Of a DNA stretch of 28,698 nt, positions 17,494-24,194 are shown piece by piece. The notes under the pieces are model-generated. The model was given only the letters and a program-made list of their open reading frames with translations, ran no database searches and was not told where the DNA came from. The position numbers and the translations under genes are program-made. Source of the DNA: CAYURR01 sp964446745 (GTDB taxonomy: Bacteria > Bacillota > Clostridia > Lachnospirales > WQUN01); NCBI GenBank assembly GCA_964446745.1, contig CAYURR010000016.1, positions 1 through 28,698 on the forward strand, given 5' to 3'. Numbering within the stretch: the first letter of the stretch is position 1; the number at the start of each line of letters is the position of its first letter.

Positions 17494-18654
17494 CTACATC
17501 CCTACCTTTACCCAGCACCTTTCAGCGGCCGATGTCTCTACAGCATCCAAGATTTCGCAGCATTTCAACCCGTCGCGGAAGTCCGGTGAGGTCGGCCTGT
17601 CATTCGCTATGGCCTCGGTGAACTCGTAGAGCTCGTGCACAAATGTATGCTCGTAGCCGATGATGTGTCCGGCGGGCCACCAGTGTTCCATGTACGGATG
17701 CGAGCCCTCGGTCACGTTGATCGAGCGGAAGCCCTGTGTGCCGTCGTCGTCCGCACGCGAGAAATATTCAAGCTCGTTCAGACGCTCGAGGTTAAAACGG
17801 ATGCTGCCTTCGCTACCGTTGATCTCGAAGTTCAACGCGTTCTTGTGCCCGGCTGCGAAACGCGTCGCCTCAAACACACCCATAGCGCCGCAGTCAAACG
17901 CGCAGACAAAGCTCGTCGCGTCGTCCACGGTGACCGCGCCCATTTCGGCATCCGCGCTCGCATTACCCGAAAGCCCTGTCATGCGCTCAACGATAGGGCG
18001 CTTTTCCACAAATGTCCTCGCCATGCCCGAAACCTCGGTGATCTCACCGACCAGAAAACGCGCCAGATCGATCACATGCGCACCGAGATCGCCGAGCGAG
18101 CCCGAGCCCGCGACGCTCTTGTCGAGCCGCCAGATCAGAGGGAAATTTTCGTCCACAAGGAAGTCCTGTAGGTAATTGCCCCGGAAATGGTAAACCTTGC
18201 CGATCTTGCCCGCGTCTATCAAACGCTTCGCGAGTAAAATCGCCGGTGCGAAACGATAGTTGAAGCCGACCTGATGCTTTACGCCGTTGCGCTCGGCGGC
18301 CTCGAGCATCTTGCGAGCGTTTTCGGTGTTCAGCGCGAGCGGCTTTTCGCAGAAGATGTGCTTCTTGTTCTCGGCGGCGGCCAAGCCGATCTCGGTATGG
18401 AAATTGCTCGGGGTCGTGATGTCTATGACGTCGATGTCGTCACGCTTTACGAGCCGCTGCCAGTCGGTTTCGCAATGCTGCCAGCCAAACTTGTCGCGGC
18501 TTTCCTTGACCCATTCAGGGTCACGACCGCAGATGGCGACCTTCTTGATCTCGTTGGTCGTGTCGAAGAACATCCCGAGTTTTGCATAGGCGTTGCTGTG
18601 GGCCTTGCCCATGAACTTGTAGCCTACCAAGCCGATACCCAGTACTTGTTTCAT
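17494..18654 (-). CDS. Gfo/Idh/MocA-family dehydrogenase
   Basis: A 386-residue NAD(P)-dependent oxidoreductase. The N-terminal Rossmann motif is GLVGYKFMGKAH; the EKP motif is at CEKPLAL near residue 99, and the catalytic region is GSLGDLGAHVIDLARFLVG near 190. The C-terminal domain is the usual beta-sheet substrate domain. Family members oxidise or reduce sugars, inositols, anhydrosugars or glycosides, often making 3-keto sugars. AAAGGAGG lies seven bases before the ATG, which overlaps the MFS stop (ATGA). Position directly after the transporter suggests it performs the first step on the imported compound. The substrate is not known. Confidence 0.92.
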   Translation of the reverse strand: MKQVLGIGLVGYKFMGKAHSNAYAKLGMFFDTTNEIKKVAICGRDPEWVKESRDKFGWQHCETDWQRLVKRDDIDVIDITTPSNFHTEIGLAAAENKKHIFCEKPLALNTENARKMLEAAERNGVKHQVGFNYRFAPAILLAKRLIDAGKIGKVYHFRGNYLQDFLVDENFPLIWRLDKSVAGSGSLGDLGAHVIDLARFLVGEITEVSGMARTFVEKRPIVERMTGLSGNASADAEMGAVTVDDATSFVCAFDCGAMGVFEATRFAAGHKNALNFEINGSEGSIRFNLERLNELEYFSRADDDGTQGFRSINVTEGSHPYMEHWWPAGHIIGYEHTFVHELYEFTEAIANDRPTSPDFRDGLKCCEILDAVETSAAERCWVKVGM

Positions 18655-19943
18655 GCGCTTTCCTCCTTTGGATTGTGTTTATGGCCAAACGGCAATAGGA
18701 TGGCAATAGCCATCGCGGTATATAGAGCGATACTAATATAGAACGGATATGCCCTGTTGATGCCAGATATGCGGCCTATGATCGCACCGAACGGCGAGGT
18801 AAAGCCGATCATGATCACATATATCAGGCTCGTGATACGCGCGCGCTCCTCCGGGTCCACGAACATCACGACAAGGGAATCCTTTCGCGGTACGACAAAG
18901 ATGTAGCCGATGGTTTCGATGATTATGTATGCGATGAGCGATGTAAACACCTGCAGCGGCAGTCCGGCGACATCACCCGTTAGCGGCTTTTGGCTCAGTA
19001 GGAAAACGACCGATGCGATATAGAGCACAAAGCCTATCGACATAACTACACGGAACGGGAAGTGTTCGAGGCGCTTTTGTATCACGAAGATGAACACGAG
19101 CATCAACGCCGCACGCACCATCGGGAAATAGGCCAGCAGGTATTCGGGCAGCTTTAGATTTTGGGTCACATATAGAGGAAAGAAGCTGGAGTTTATCATC
19201 GAGGTGATCGAGGTCAATACCATGATAAATAGGATAAGGACGGTCTTTGGGTTCTTTGCGATCAGCACGAAGATGTCTTTGTACTCAAGTAGCATTTTGA
19301 ATACAGGGGTGTGCTTGGATTGCTCCATGCGTACCTTGCCCTGTGTGGTTTCCTTTGCGGTGAGGCGCACGAGAACAAATTTGATCGTCATAAGGATAAA
19401 ACTGAATATGTAAAGCATCCGCACCGTGGGCACGAGGTCAAAACGGCTCACGAGTACGCTCGAAATAGGCGCGAAGAACACAGCCAAAAGCCCCGAGATC
19501 GTCGCCCATGTGTAGATGTCCACAAGCTGTCGCTGGTCGCAGTCCTCGACGAGCAGACAGTTCCAAGAGACATTTGTGATCTGCCACATACTGTTGAAGA
19601 CGGAGGCAATGAGAAACCACCAGAAGTTTTGGGACAGTGCCCATATGAGACAGGGCACGGACCATGACAGTAGGTCAAATATGACGGTAGTGTTGTTGCG
19701 GCCGAGCTTGTCGGAGAGTATACCGGCCATCAGCGACGCTATGACCTGAAACACCATGCCGATGCTTAGGATGATACCGATCTGCGCGTCGTTTACGCCG
19801 AGCGCGTACATGAACAATGTCGCGAACGGGGCGTACAGGTTGTACGGTATGCCCCAGAGCGGTTCGGCGTAGATGCAGGCGCGTTGGTTGCCTCTAAGCC
19901 CCAGTAGTGTGCGAACAAGCGGATGTCTTTTGATGAAATGCAT
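18651..19943 (-). CDS. Major facilitator superfamily (MFS) transporter
   Basis: A 430-residue membrane protein with about 12 hydrophobic helices in two halves separated by a charged loop (LTAKETTQGKVRMEQSKHT). The loop between helices 2 and 3 contains GILSDKLGR, the MFS signature. The start at 19943 was chosen because AAGGAT lies seven bases upstream; the longer frame begins at a TTG with no ribosome site. It is the first gene of the redox operon and has its own promoter divergent from signal peptidase. It probably imports the substrate handled by the four oxidoreductases that follow. No sequence feature fixes the substrate class. Confidence 0.88.
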   Translation of the reverse strand: MHFIKRHPLVRTLLGLRGNQRACIYAEPLWGIPYNLYAPFATLFMYALGVNDAQIGIILSIGMVFQVIASLMAGILSDKLGRNNTTVIFDLLSWSVPCLIWALSQNFWWFLIASVFNSMWQITNVSWNCLLVEDCDQRQLVDIYTWATISGLLAVFFAPISSVLVSRFDLVPTVRMLYIFSFILMTIKFVLVRLTAKETTQGKVRMEQSKHTPVFKMLLEYKDIFVLIAKNPKTVLILFIMVLTSITSMINSSFFPLYVTQNLKLPEYLLAYFPMVRAALMLVFIFVIQKRLEHFPFRVVMSIGFVLYIASVVFLLSQKPLTGDVAGLPLQVFTSLIAYIIIETIGYIFVVPRKDSLVVMFVDPEERARITSLIYVIMIGFTSPFGAIIGRISGINRAYPFYISIALYTAMAIAILLPFGHKHNPKEESA

Positions 19944-19982
19944 GTCATTATCCTTTCGGGTCGTATAATTCAATTCTTATAG

Positions 19983-20011
19983 ATTATGGAATAATTTATT
20001 GAATCAGTCAA
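19983..20011 (-). promoter_or_regulatory. Predicted promoter of the MFS/oxidoreductase operon
   Basis: On the minus strand TTGACT (20011-20006), 17-base spacer, CATAAT (19988-19983). Its -35 is one arm of the inverted repeat CAGTCAA-N7-TTGACTG (20005-20025), the other arm being the -35 of the divergent signal peptidase promoter. Confidence 0.55.
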
Positions 20012-20025
20012 ACGTAAATTGACTG
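20005..20025. repeat. 7-bp inverted repeat joining two divergent -35 elements
   Basis: CAGTCAA (20005-20011) and TTGACTG (20019-20025) are perfect inverted copies with a 7-base centre. The arms contain the two TTGACT -35 hexamers. The symmetry may come only from two back-to-back promoters, or it may be an operator for a dimeric regulator. Confidence 0.6.
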
Positions 20026-20048
20026 GAATTGTTTAGGTGTGATATACT
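20019..20048 (+). promoter_or_regulatory. Predicted promoter of the signal peptidase operon
   Basis: TTGACT (20019-20024), 18-base spacer, TATACT (20043-20048). The expected start near 20055 leaves an 18-nt leader containing GGGAGAG before the ATG at 20073. Confidence 0.65.
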
Positions 20049-20072
20049 GCCGTGTGTAAAGGGAGAGTGGAC

Positions 20073-20657
20073 ATGGATAAACATACACAGGGCGAAGGCG
20101 CAGTATCGGGCGGCGCTCAGAAATCGGACGTGGATGTCAGGTCTGAGATAAAAAAGGAAATTTTCAGCTGGGTAAAGACAATACTCTTCGCTGTGGTCTT
20201 GTCTTTGATACTCTCAAATTTTGTGGTCATCAACGCACAGGTACCCACCGGCTCGATGATGGATACGATCATGAAGGACGACCGTATCTTCGCATTTCGG
20301 CTGCAATACCTGTTTTCGGAGCCCAGTCGCAATGATATAGCGGTATTTCGCTATCCGGACGACCGAAAGGTGCTGTATGTAAAACGCATAATCGGCCTGC
20401 CCGGTGAGACAATACAGATAAGGGACGGCAAGGTGTACATAAACGATGTGCAGCAGCCTCTTGACGATAGCTTTTGCCGTGAGGCGCCCGATGGCGACTT
20501 CGGCCCATACGAGGTCCCCGAAGGACACTATTTCATGCTCGGCGATAACCGCAACGGCTCGATAGATTCGCGTTTTTGGATCAATACCTATGTGCCGAAG
20601 GAAGATATCTTAGGCAAGGTTATATTTAAGTACTATAAAGGCTTCAGGTTATATTAA
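20073..20657 (+). CDS. lepB: Signal peptidase I
   Basis: A 194-residue membrane-anchored serine protease that removes signal peptides from secreted proteins. One transmembrane helix (about 32-52) follows a hydrophilic N-terminus. The catalytic serine is S61 (VPTGSMMDTI), the general-base lysine is K104 (YVKRIIGLPGE), and the conserved GDNRNGSIDSRFW box is near 158-170. Most family members have PSGSM or PTGSMxPT; here the residue after SM is M. The start at ATG 20073 has GGAG seven bases upstream; an earlier GTG at 20052 would lie at or before the transcript start. Gram-positive-type length. It is co-transcribed with the DUF1858 gene. Confidence 0.92.
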   Translation: MDKHTQGEGAVSGGAQKSDVDVRSEIKKEIFSWVKTILFAVVLSLILSNFVVINAQVPTGSMMDTIMKDDRIFAFRLQYLFSEPSRNDIAVFRYPDDRKVLYVKRIIGLPGETIQIRDGKVYINDVQQPLDDSFCREAPDGDFGPYEVPEGHYFMLGDNRNGSIDSRFWINTYVPKEDILGKVIFKYYKGFRLY

Positions 20658-20670
20658 AAGGAGGATGTAT

Positions 20671-20871
20671 ATGATTACAAAGGACATGATTATCGGCGAT
20701 ATCATAGCGCAAGACGAGGGTGTAATACCGATACTGATGAGAGCGGGAATGCACTGCGCAGGCTGCCCATCGGCACGCGGCGAATCCCTCGAGGAGGCCG
20801 GCTTTGTACACGGCCTCGAGGTAGACGCACTCGTGGACGAGATCAATGCGTATATAGGGAGCAAGAAGTAA
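20671..20871 (+). CDS. DUF1858 / redox-disulfide domain small protein
   Basis: A 66-residue protein that matches the DUF1858 pattern (hybrid-cluster-protein-associated redox disulfide domain). It opens ITKDMIIGDIIAQ, has P20 in a VIPILMRAGMHC stretch, a C-x2-C pair at C29 and C32 (HCAGCPSA), and a SLEEA helix. The start at 20671 has AAAAGGAGG six bases upstream; ATG 20665 touches the ribosome site and is unlikely. It lies 13 bases after the signal peptidase stop. Members are thought to take part in thiol redox or metal chemistry; the precise function is unknown. There is no evident link with the protease beyond co-transcription. Confidence 0.88.
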   Translation: MITKDMIIGDIIAQDEGVIPILMRAGMHCAGCPSARGESLEEAGFVHGLEVDALVDEINAYIGSKK

Positions 20872-20911
20872 GGGTTAGGATTAGGATTAAGAAAATCGGA
20901 AGAAGAGAATG

Positions 20912-20953
20912 GGCTATTGCATTTCCTGAAAAGGGGGTGCGGTAGCCTTTTTT
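20912..20953 (+). terminator. Rho-independent terminator of the signal peptidase operon
   Basis: A 15-bp stem including G-T wobble pairs is formed by 20912-20926 and 20933-20947 (ends GGCTATT and GGTAGCC) around the loop TGAAAA. Six T residues run to 20953. It begins 41 bases after the DUF1858 stop, just past a short TTAGGA tandem (20875-20889). Confidence 0.85.
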
Positions 20954-20987
20954 GATGGGGGAGGAATAGGGGGACGTGTATGGGGGG
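20933..20987 (+). other. G-run cluster (possible G-quadruplex)
   Basis: Runs of five or six G lie at 20933-20937, 20957-20961, 20969-20973 and 20982-20987. The last three are spaced by 7 and 8 bases. They lie between the operon terminator and the next promoter. A quadruplex is possible on the plus strand, but the first spacing (19 bases) is long. Another seven-G run follows at 21211-21217. Confidence 0.3.
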
Positions 20988-21016
20988 CTTTGAGTCGAGT
21001 TTGGTCGAAAAATGCG

Positions 21017-21045
21017 TTGACGGTTGTACTAAAAGACATTATACT
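21017..21045 (+). promoter_or_regulatory. Predicted strong promoter without a following gene
   Basis: TTGACG (21017-21022), 17-base spacer, TATACT (21040-21045). It is close to consensus, and the only feature downstream before the terminator at 21151-21207 is about 105 bases without a credible gene. Confidence 0.6.
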
Positions 21046-21050
21046 GTGAA

Positions 21051-21207
21051 ACGTTGCATGACGTGTTCCTTTAAGACTGTAAACAAACCCTACGTAGCGA
21101 TAAGGATATGCGGGAATGACATAATAGAATAATAGGCATACATAATAAATAAACCGCAAATACAAAATTGCACCTGAGAGGGTGTGATTTGTGTTTGCGG
21201 TTTTTTT
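21051..21207 (+). ncRNA. Candidate small RNA, about 157 nt
   Basis: The unit runs from a near-consensus promoter (21017-21045) to a strong terminator (21151-21207). In between, a 24-codon frame starts at ATG 21059 but has no ribosome site. The reverse strand shows only a low-complexity frame without one either. I do not recognise a known RNA family. The terminator stem is unusually long, with two internal loops, and could be part of the functional fold. The transcript start is an estimate from the -10 position. Confidence 0.45.
21151..21207 (+). terminator. Long imperfect rho-independent terminator
   Basis: AAACCGCAAA (21151-21160) pairs with TTTGCGGTTT (21194-21203). Inside it ACAAA pairs with TTTGT and CACC with GGTG around a TGAGAG loop, with small internal loops between. 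The T tract continues to 21207. Confidence 0.8.
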
Positions 21208-21271
21208 GGTGGGGGGGTAATTGTGGTGGTAAAAACTAATTTTATTTAACCACTGTTATTCATAAATGTCT

Positions 21272-21300
21272 TTGTGTAAATGCAATAATCCTGCTAATAG
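21272..21300 (+). promoter_or_regulatory. Possible promoter of the two-TM coiled-coil gene
   Basis: TTGTGT (21272-21277), 17-base spacer, TAATAG (21295-21300). It is a moderate match, with a leader of about 53 bases before the GTG at 21360. The rest of 21208-21359 is AT-rich with no gene seen. Confidence 0.35.
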
Positions 21301-21359
21301 AAGTCAAGCCTATTATTTATATTATTGAGTTAATAATTATTCAAGGGCGGGGACAAAAA

Positions 21360-21947
21360 GTGAAAAAAATAATAGAGTGGTATATATCCAACTACTCAAA
21401 ATGGTGGTTTGCATCTTCAATACTATTGATTGTCGAGATGATAATTTTGATTGTCTTTATATGTTTAGGTTTTGGTATTGCTTATCCCGATACATGGGAA
21501 AATAATTGGACGGCTATAGGTGCAATAGGCCAGTGTGTAAGTGCATTAGTGGCTTTTGCGATTCCAATTGCTGTAATATTCATTCAAGAAAAGATTAATA
21601 AAAACAAGGCTGACATTAGTGGCTCTAATTTAGCGTTACTAAAAGAAATGGAGTCTATTAAAAAACAAATAGCTGATTTAGAAAATGCAAACGCTAAAAA
21701 CAAACAAATCTATGAACAAAGTAAAAATTCTGACGACATAAAGTATCAAGATTTAAAGAGAACCGCATTAAAGATTGTTAATATTGGCATGTTTGTTAAT
21801 ACACAGTATGTCGCGGATCAATTAGAAATTGACAAAACAAATGCATTTAACATTTTAAAGGAATTAGTTTTACATGATAGAGCTATCACATGTGGAGGTG
21901 CATTAATCGATAGTAACATTGATAAGATTATATGGCTAAGAAAATAA
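21360..21947 (+). CDS. Two-TM membrane protein with coiled coil and C-terminal helix-turn-helix-like region
   Basis: A 195-residue protein of unknown function. Helix 1 spans about 17-40 and helix 2 about 58-76 (the conserved-looking stretch is AIGAIGQCVSALVAFAIPI). A coiled coil follows at about 90-125 (LKEMESIKKQIADLENANAKN). The last 65 residues look like a winged helix: ALKIVNIG, then QYVADQLEIDKTNAFNILKELV and a short hairpin. The start is GTG at 21360 with GGCGGGGAC upstream. I recall similar two-TM openings in unnamed Firmicutes proteins in mobile or defence-rich loci, but give no function. The gene is distinctly AT-rich compared with the signal peptidase operon, which suggests transfer. 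Confidence 0.7.
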   Translation: MKKIIEWYISNYSKWWFASSILLIVEMIILIVFICLGFGIAYPDTWENNWTAIGAIGQCVSALVAFAIPIAVIFIQEKINKNKADISGSNLALLKEMESIKKQIADLENANAKNKQIYEQSKNSDDIKYQDLKRTALKIVNIGMFVNTQYVADQLEIDKTNAFNILKELVLHDRAITCGGALIDSNIDKIIWLRK

Positions 21948-21989
21948 ATAAACAAGAGATGCTTTATGGTAATGATGTACAAAAAACTA

Positions 21990-22610
21990 TTTTGGGTAGA
22001 GTTAATCTCTACGGGTTGAATTCCCCTCAGCTTGTTGCGTAATTATGGTAGAATGAAAGGAAAAGCCAAAAGGGAAGTGCGATATGGGAGAATATATTCA
22101 CAAATCGCATAATGTATCGGTGCTACTCTATCATTATGTTTGTCCTGCAAAATACAGGAAAGTAGTATTCGACGAAAACGTAGAAAATACACTAAAAGAG
22201 ATCTGTAGTGAAATCAAAAAAACGCTATGAAATAAAGTTCGTTGAAATAGGAACAGATAAAGATCATGTGCATTTTCTTATACAGTCTGTACCAATGTAT
22301 AGTCCAAAAAAGATAATACAAACCGTAAAAAGCATAACAGCCCGAGAAGTATTTAAGAAACATCCCGAAGTGAAGAAGAAACTTTGGGGTGGAGAATTTT
22401 GGACAGACGGTTATTATGTCTGTAGTGTTGGACAGCACGGTAATGAAGAAACAATAGCTAATTATGTGAGAAGTCAAGGTTCTGAAAAAGAGTATCGCCA
22501 ATTGCATAAGGCTGTTGTTTCTATAGAAAAAATAGACGATCAAATTAGCTTATTTGACGATATGTGAGCTGCGACCGAATACCACGCAGCTTACTGGAGG
22601 GGATTTTTAT
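21990..22610 (+). mobile_element. IS200/IS605-family element (tnpA only), approximate ends
   Basis: The transposase pseudogene is flanked by hairpins of the IS200 type. On the left, GTAGAG-TTAAT-CTCTAC lies at 21996-22012. On the right, a 10-bp stem with one G-T pair lies at 22564-22594 (core AGCTGCG/CGCAGCT), overlapping the stop codon. CAGCTT occurs near both ends (22028-22033 and 22087-like spacing is absent; the right copy is 22587-22592). There are no terminal inverted repeats or target duplications, as expected for the family, so the ends are estimates. No tnpB or omega-RNA-like gene is visible. Confidence 0.75.
22084..22567 (+). pseudogene. tnpA: IS200-like TnpA transposase, frameshifted at an A7 tract
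   Basis: The frame from ATG 22084 (AGGGAAG upstream) reads MGEYIHKSHNVSVLLYHYVC and runs 48 codons to a TGA at 22228-22230. The rest of the protein continues in a different frame from about 22208 to 22567, starting EIKFVEIGTDKDHVHFL. One extra A in the seven-A tract at 22216-22222 accounts for the break: with six A residues the two parts join as SEIKKRYEIKF, as in intact relatives. The catalytic residues are present in the second part: the HUH motif HVH in DKDHVHFL, and the tyrosine in NYVRSQG. HUH Y1 transposases move single-stranded DNA. It is either recently dead, or expressed through slippage at the A tract. Confidence 0.88.
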
Positions 22611-22652
22611 TGCTATATTTAGTTTGCAATTAATAATTTAAAGGAGAAAAAT

Positions 22653-22850
22653 ATGAAAAATAATATTGAAAAAAGATTGAACGATTTAGTGAGGAAAAAA
22701 GGTTTCTTTGAAGCAAAAATGCAAGGTCGAGAACTTGAAATAGAGTGTCCAGTATGTAAAGAAAAGATCAAATCAATTTTACTTAAAGGTAGTATATTAA
22801 ACTGTCCTAAGTGTAATAGCGATATAGATGTTAGATTTAATGTAAAATAG
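22653..22850 (+). CDS. Zinc-ribbon-like small protein
   Basis: A 65-residue protein with two C-x2-C pairs, CPVC at 32-35 and CPKC at 51-54, a likely zinc ribbon. A basic helical N-terminus (KRLNDLVRKKGFFEAKM) precedes it. AAAGGAG lies six to seven bases before the ATG at 22653. I do not recognise a named family. Codon use is AT-rich like its neighbours. It sits between the IS200-like element and the 305-residue unknown protein, with a 117-bp gap before the latter. A role in nucleic acid or protein binding is possible, but nothing here fixes it. Confidence 0.65.
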   Translation: MKNNIEKRLNDLVRKKGFFEAKMQGRELEIECPVCKEKIKSILLKGSILNCPKCNSDIDVRFNVK

Positions 22851-22967
22851 TAAAGATAACCCCAATATCGGTTTTATACGACTCTCACCAACTTCGCTGT
22901 TTGTTTACACGGTGTTAGCAATAATGGGAAGTTGATAAAGTTTAAAAAATATTTAGGAGGAAAAGAA

Positions 22968-23885
22968 ATGAAAATTAATCCTTATATTGGCGAAATTTTA
23001 GGTCCAGAATATTATCACGAAGTAGAAGGTTACGATTGTAGAATTGCGATTAGAAAATTAATGGATGTGTATGCTACGCTTGGAGATGCTACGGTAGCAT
23101 TGACTTATGCAAATAAAGACGAATATACAGAGGATACATTTGAAGTTAAAATGATGCGACGTACACACGTTCGTCATGCAATAATTGATTTAAACAATTG
23201 TTTTGACTTGCTTATGCAAATCCCATGGTTTTTCTATCGTATTGGGTTGGCTAAATGCCTTGATATTCAACGCAACACGCCCAATTGGGTGCAAAAACTT
23301 GAAGAGAAATGTAACAGCAGTGATGTAATAACAGCATTAAAAAGAGATGCTTCTGACATTAATAAAAATACTATTGGTCATGCAATTAGTGATTTTAAAC
23401 AGAATTATATTTTAGATTCGTCAAAACAATTTACAGTAAGAACACTTGTCAATTACCTCAAGCATAAAGGTGTTCTCAAATTAAAAGAATTTGAATGCCC
23501 TCTAAATTTAGATGTCGAATTGCTTGGGTTTGGTAAAATAGATAAAACTAAACTTTACACCGAAATCTCCACTAATTTTTTTTCTAATGATAACCCTGAT
23601 GTAGCGCTTGGTGAGATAAAAATAATCAATAAAGAATATGCATTAATTGATATAAACTATGTATCTGGTGAAAAATTTAGAGGGGAAGATTATTCTTACA
23701 CAGAAGATTCATTTGGCCTTGAGGATATATATAAAGAAGCAATTGACTATCACGATGCCTTCATAGATTTGCTAATAGTTGTCCATAAAAATTTATATGA
23801 ACAAATACCACAAAGCCCTTATTTTAAAAAAGAATATGTAAAAGTTAAACACAGTGAAGTAAATATAGACAAATGGTATAAATAA
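22968..23885 (+). CDS. Unknown protein, HEPN-like R-x4-H motif
   Basis: A 305-residue soluble protein I do not recognise. The start at 22968 has AGGAGG about ten bases upstream, and was preferred to an upstream in-frame ATG. The N-terminal part is helical and includes VKMMRRTHVRHAIIDLNNCFDLL near residues 60-82. There R65-x4-H70 resembles the R-x4-6-H motif of HEPN ribonucleases, and the arrangement recalls Cthe_2314-like HEPN proteins. The C-terminal 100 residues alternate strands and helices. It could equally be a non-catalytic helical protein. No antitoxin-like partner is adjacent apart from the zinc-ribbon gene. Low G+C suggests acquisition. Existence of the gene is firm, the family is not. 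Confidence 0.7.
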   Translation: MKINPYIGEILGPEYYHEVEGYDCRIAIRKLMDVYATLGDATVALTYANKDEYTEDTFEVKMMRRTHVRHAIIDLNNCFDLLMQIPWFFYRIGLAKCLDIQRNTPNWVQKLEEKCNSSDVITALKRDASDINKNTIGHAISDFKQNYILDSSKQFTVRTLVNYLKHKGVLKLKEFECPLNLDVELLGFGKIDKTKLYTEISTNFFSNDNPDVALGEIKIINKEYALIDINYVSGEKFRGEDYSYTEDSFGLEDIYKEAIDYHDAFIDLLIVVHKNLYEQIPQSPYFKKEYVKVKHSEVNIDKWYK

Positions 23886-23940
23886 TTTTTAGTATCGGTA
23901 TAGAAATATGAATAGAAAATTATCCGAAATCCGTCACGAC

Positions 23941-23966
23941 AAAAAAAGCTCTCAATGAATGAGAGC
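23941..23966 (-). terminator. Terminator of the minus-strand small RNA
   Basis: The stem GCTCTCA/TGAGAGC (23966-23960 with 23954-23948) has a five-base loop. It is followed on the minus strand by seven T residues to 23941. As read on plus it has no T tract, so it acts leftward and does not serve the gene ending at 23885. Confidence 0.85.
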
Positions 23967-24188
23967 GGACTTTGGATAATTTCATAGCACGAAACCGCCT
24001 GACTGTTATGGGGAAAGTATTTTTTACCTTTCGAGAAATGTAAGTACCCCAAACACTAATAAAGCCGCATAAATAGAGGGTTTCCAAGTTAATACATAAA
24101 GCATTATATTACTTTATGGCACACTTTCCCCTTTCTCCACCGATATCGTTCCAGTCGCTTTTTGCGGGGCGCATCGTAGCTTTAAATT
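23941..24188 (-). ncRNA. Candidate structured small RNA, about 248 nt
   Basis: On the minus strand a perfect -35/-10 pair (24223-24195) predicts a start near 24188, and a classic terminator ends the unit at 23941. No gene fits between. The two halves can pair in order: AGC/GCT (24181-24179 with 23988-23986), ACGA/TCGT (24177-24174 with 23992-23989), CGCC/GGCG (24171-24168 with 23999-23996), GACTG/CAGTC (24156-24152 with 24005-24001) and GGGGAAAGT/ACTTTCCCC (24131-24123 with 24018-24010). A local hairpin CATAAAG/CTTTATG (24118-24095) is in the inner part. The rod with internal bulges is reminiscent of 6S RNA in outline, but I cannot assign it to any family. Confidence 0.6.
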
Positions 24189-24194
24189 TGCAAC

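Noticed and set aside
17089..18741. Long plus-strand frames opposite the OYE-like and Gfo/Idh genes (155-178 codons)
   Set aside because: They are mirror frames of genes with clear family motifs, arising from codon bias; no ribosome sites or recognisable domains.
20873..20889. Telomere-like TTAGGA tandem
   Set aside because: Only about two and a half units, directly after a stop codon; too short to be a meaningful repeat array.
21059..21133. 24-codon peptide frame (MTCSFKTVNKPYVAIRICG...) in the plus-strand small RNA
   Set aside because: No ribosome site precedes the ATG and nothing supports translation; it is kept only as a possibility inside the RNA unit.
20914..21165. 83-codon minus-strand open frame
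   Set aside because: It lacks a ribosome site, has low-complexity P, K and T-rich sequence at its end, and lies over the terminator, the G runs and the small-RNA promoter.
22208..22567. Treating the second part of the IS200 transposase as a separate intact gene
   Set aside because: Its apparent GTG start lies inside the transposase, has no ribosome site, and the upstream frame supplies the missing N-terminus.
23819..24052. 77-codon minus-strand frame over the end of the 305-aa gene
   Set aside because: It crosses the small-RNA terminator and overlaps a well-supported gene on the other strand.
23941..24188. Assigning the minus-strand RNA as 6S, SRP, tmRNA or RNase P RNA
   Set aside because: The SRP GGAAG-type loop, tRNA-like ends and RNase P core motifs were not seen, and the 6S central bubble is not convincing enough to name it.
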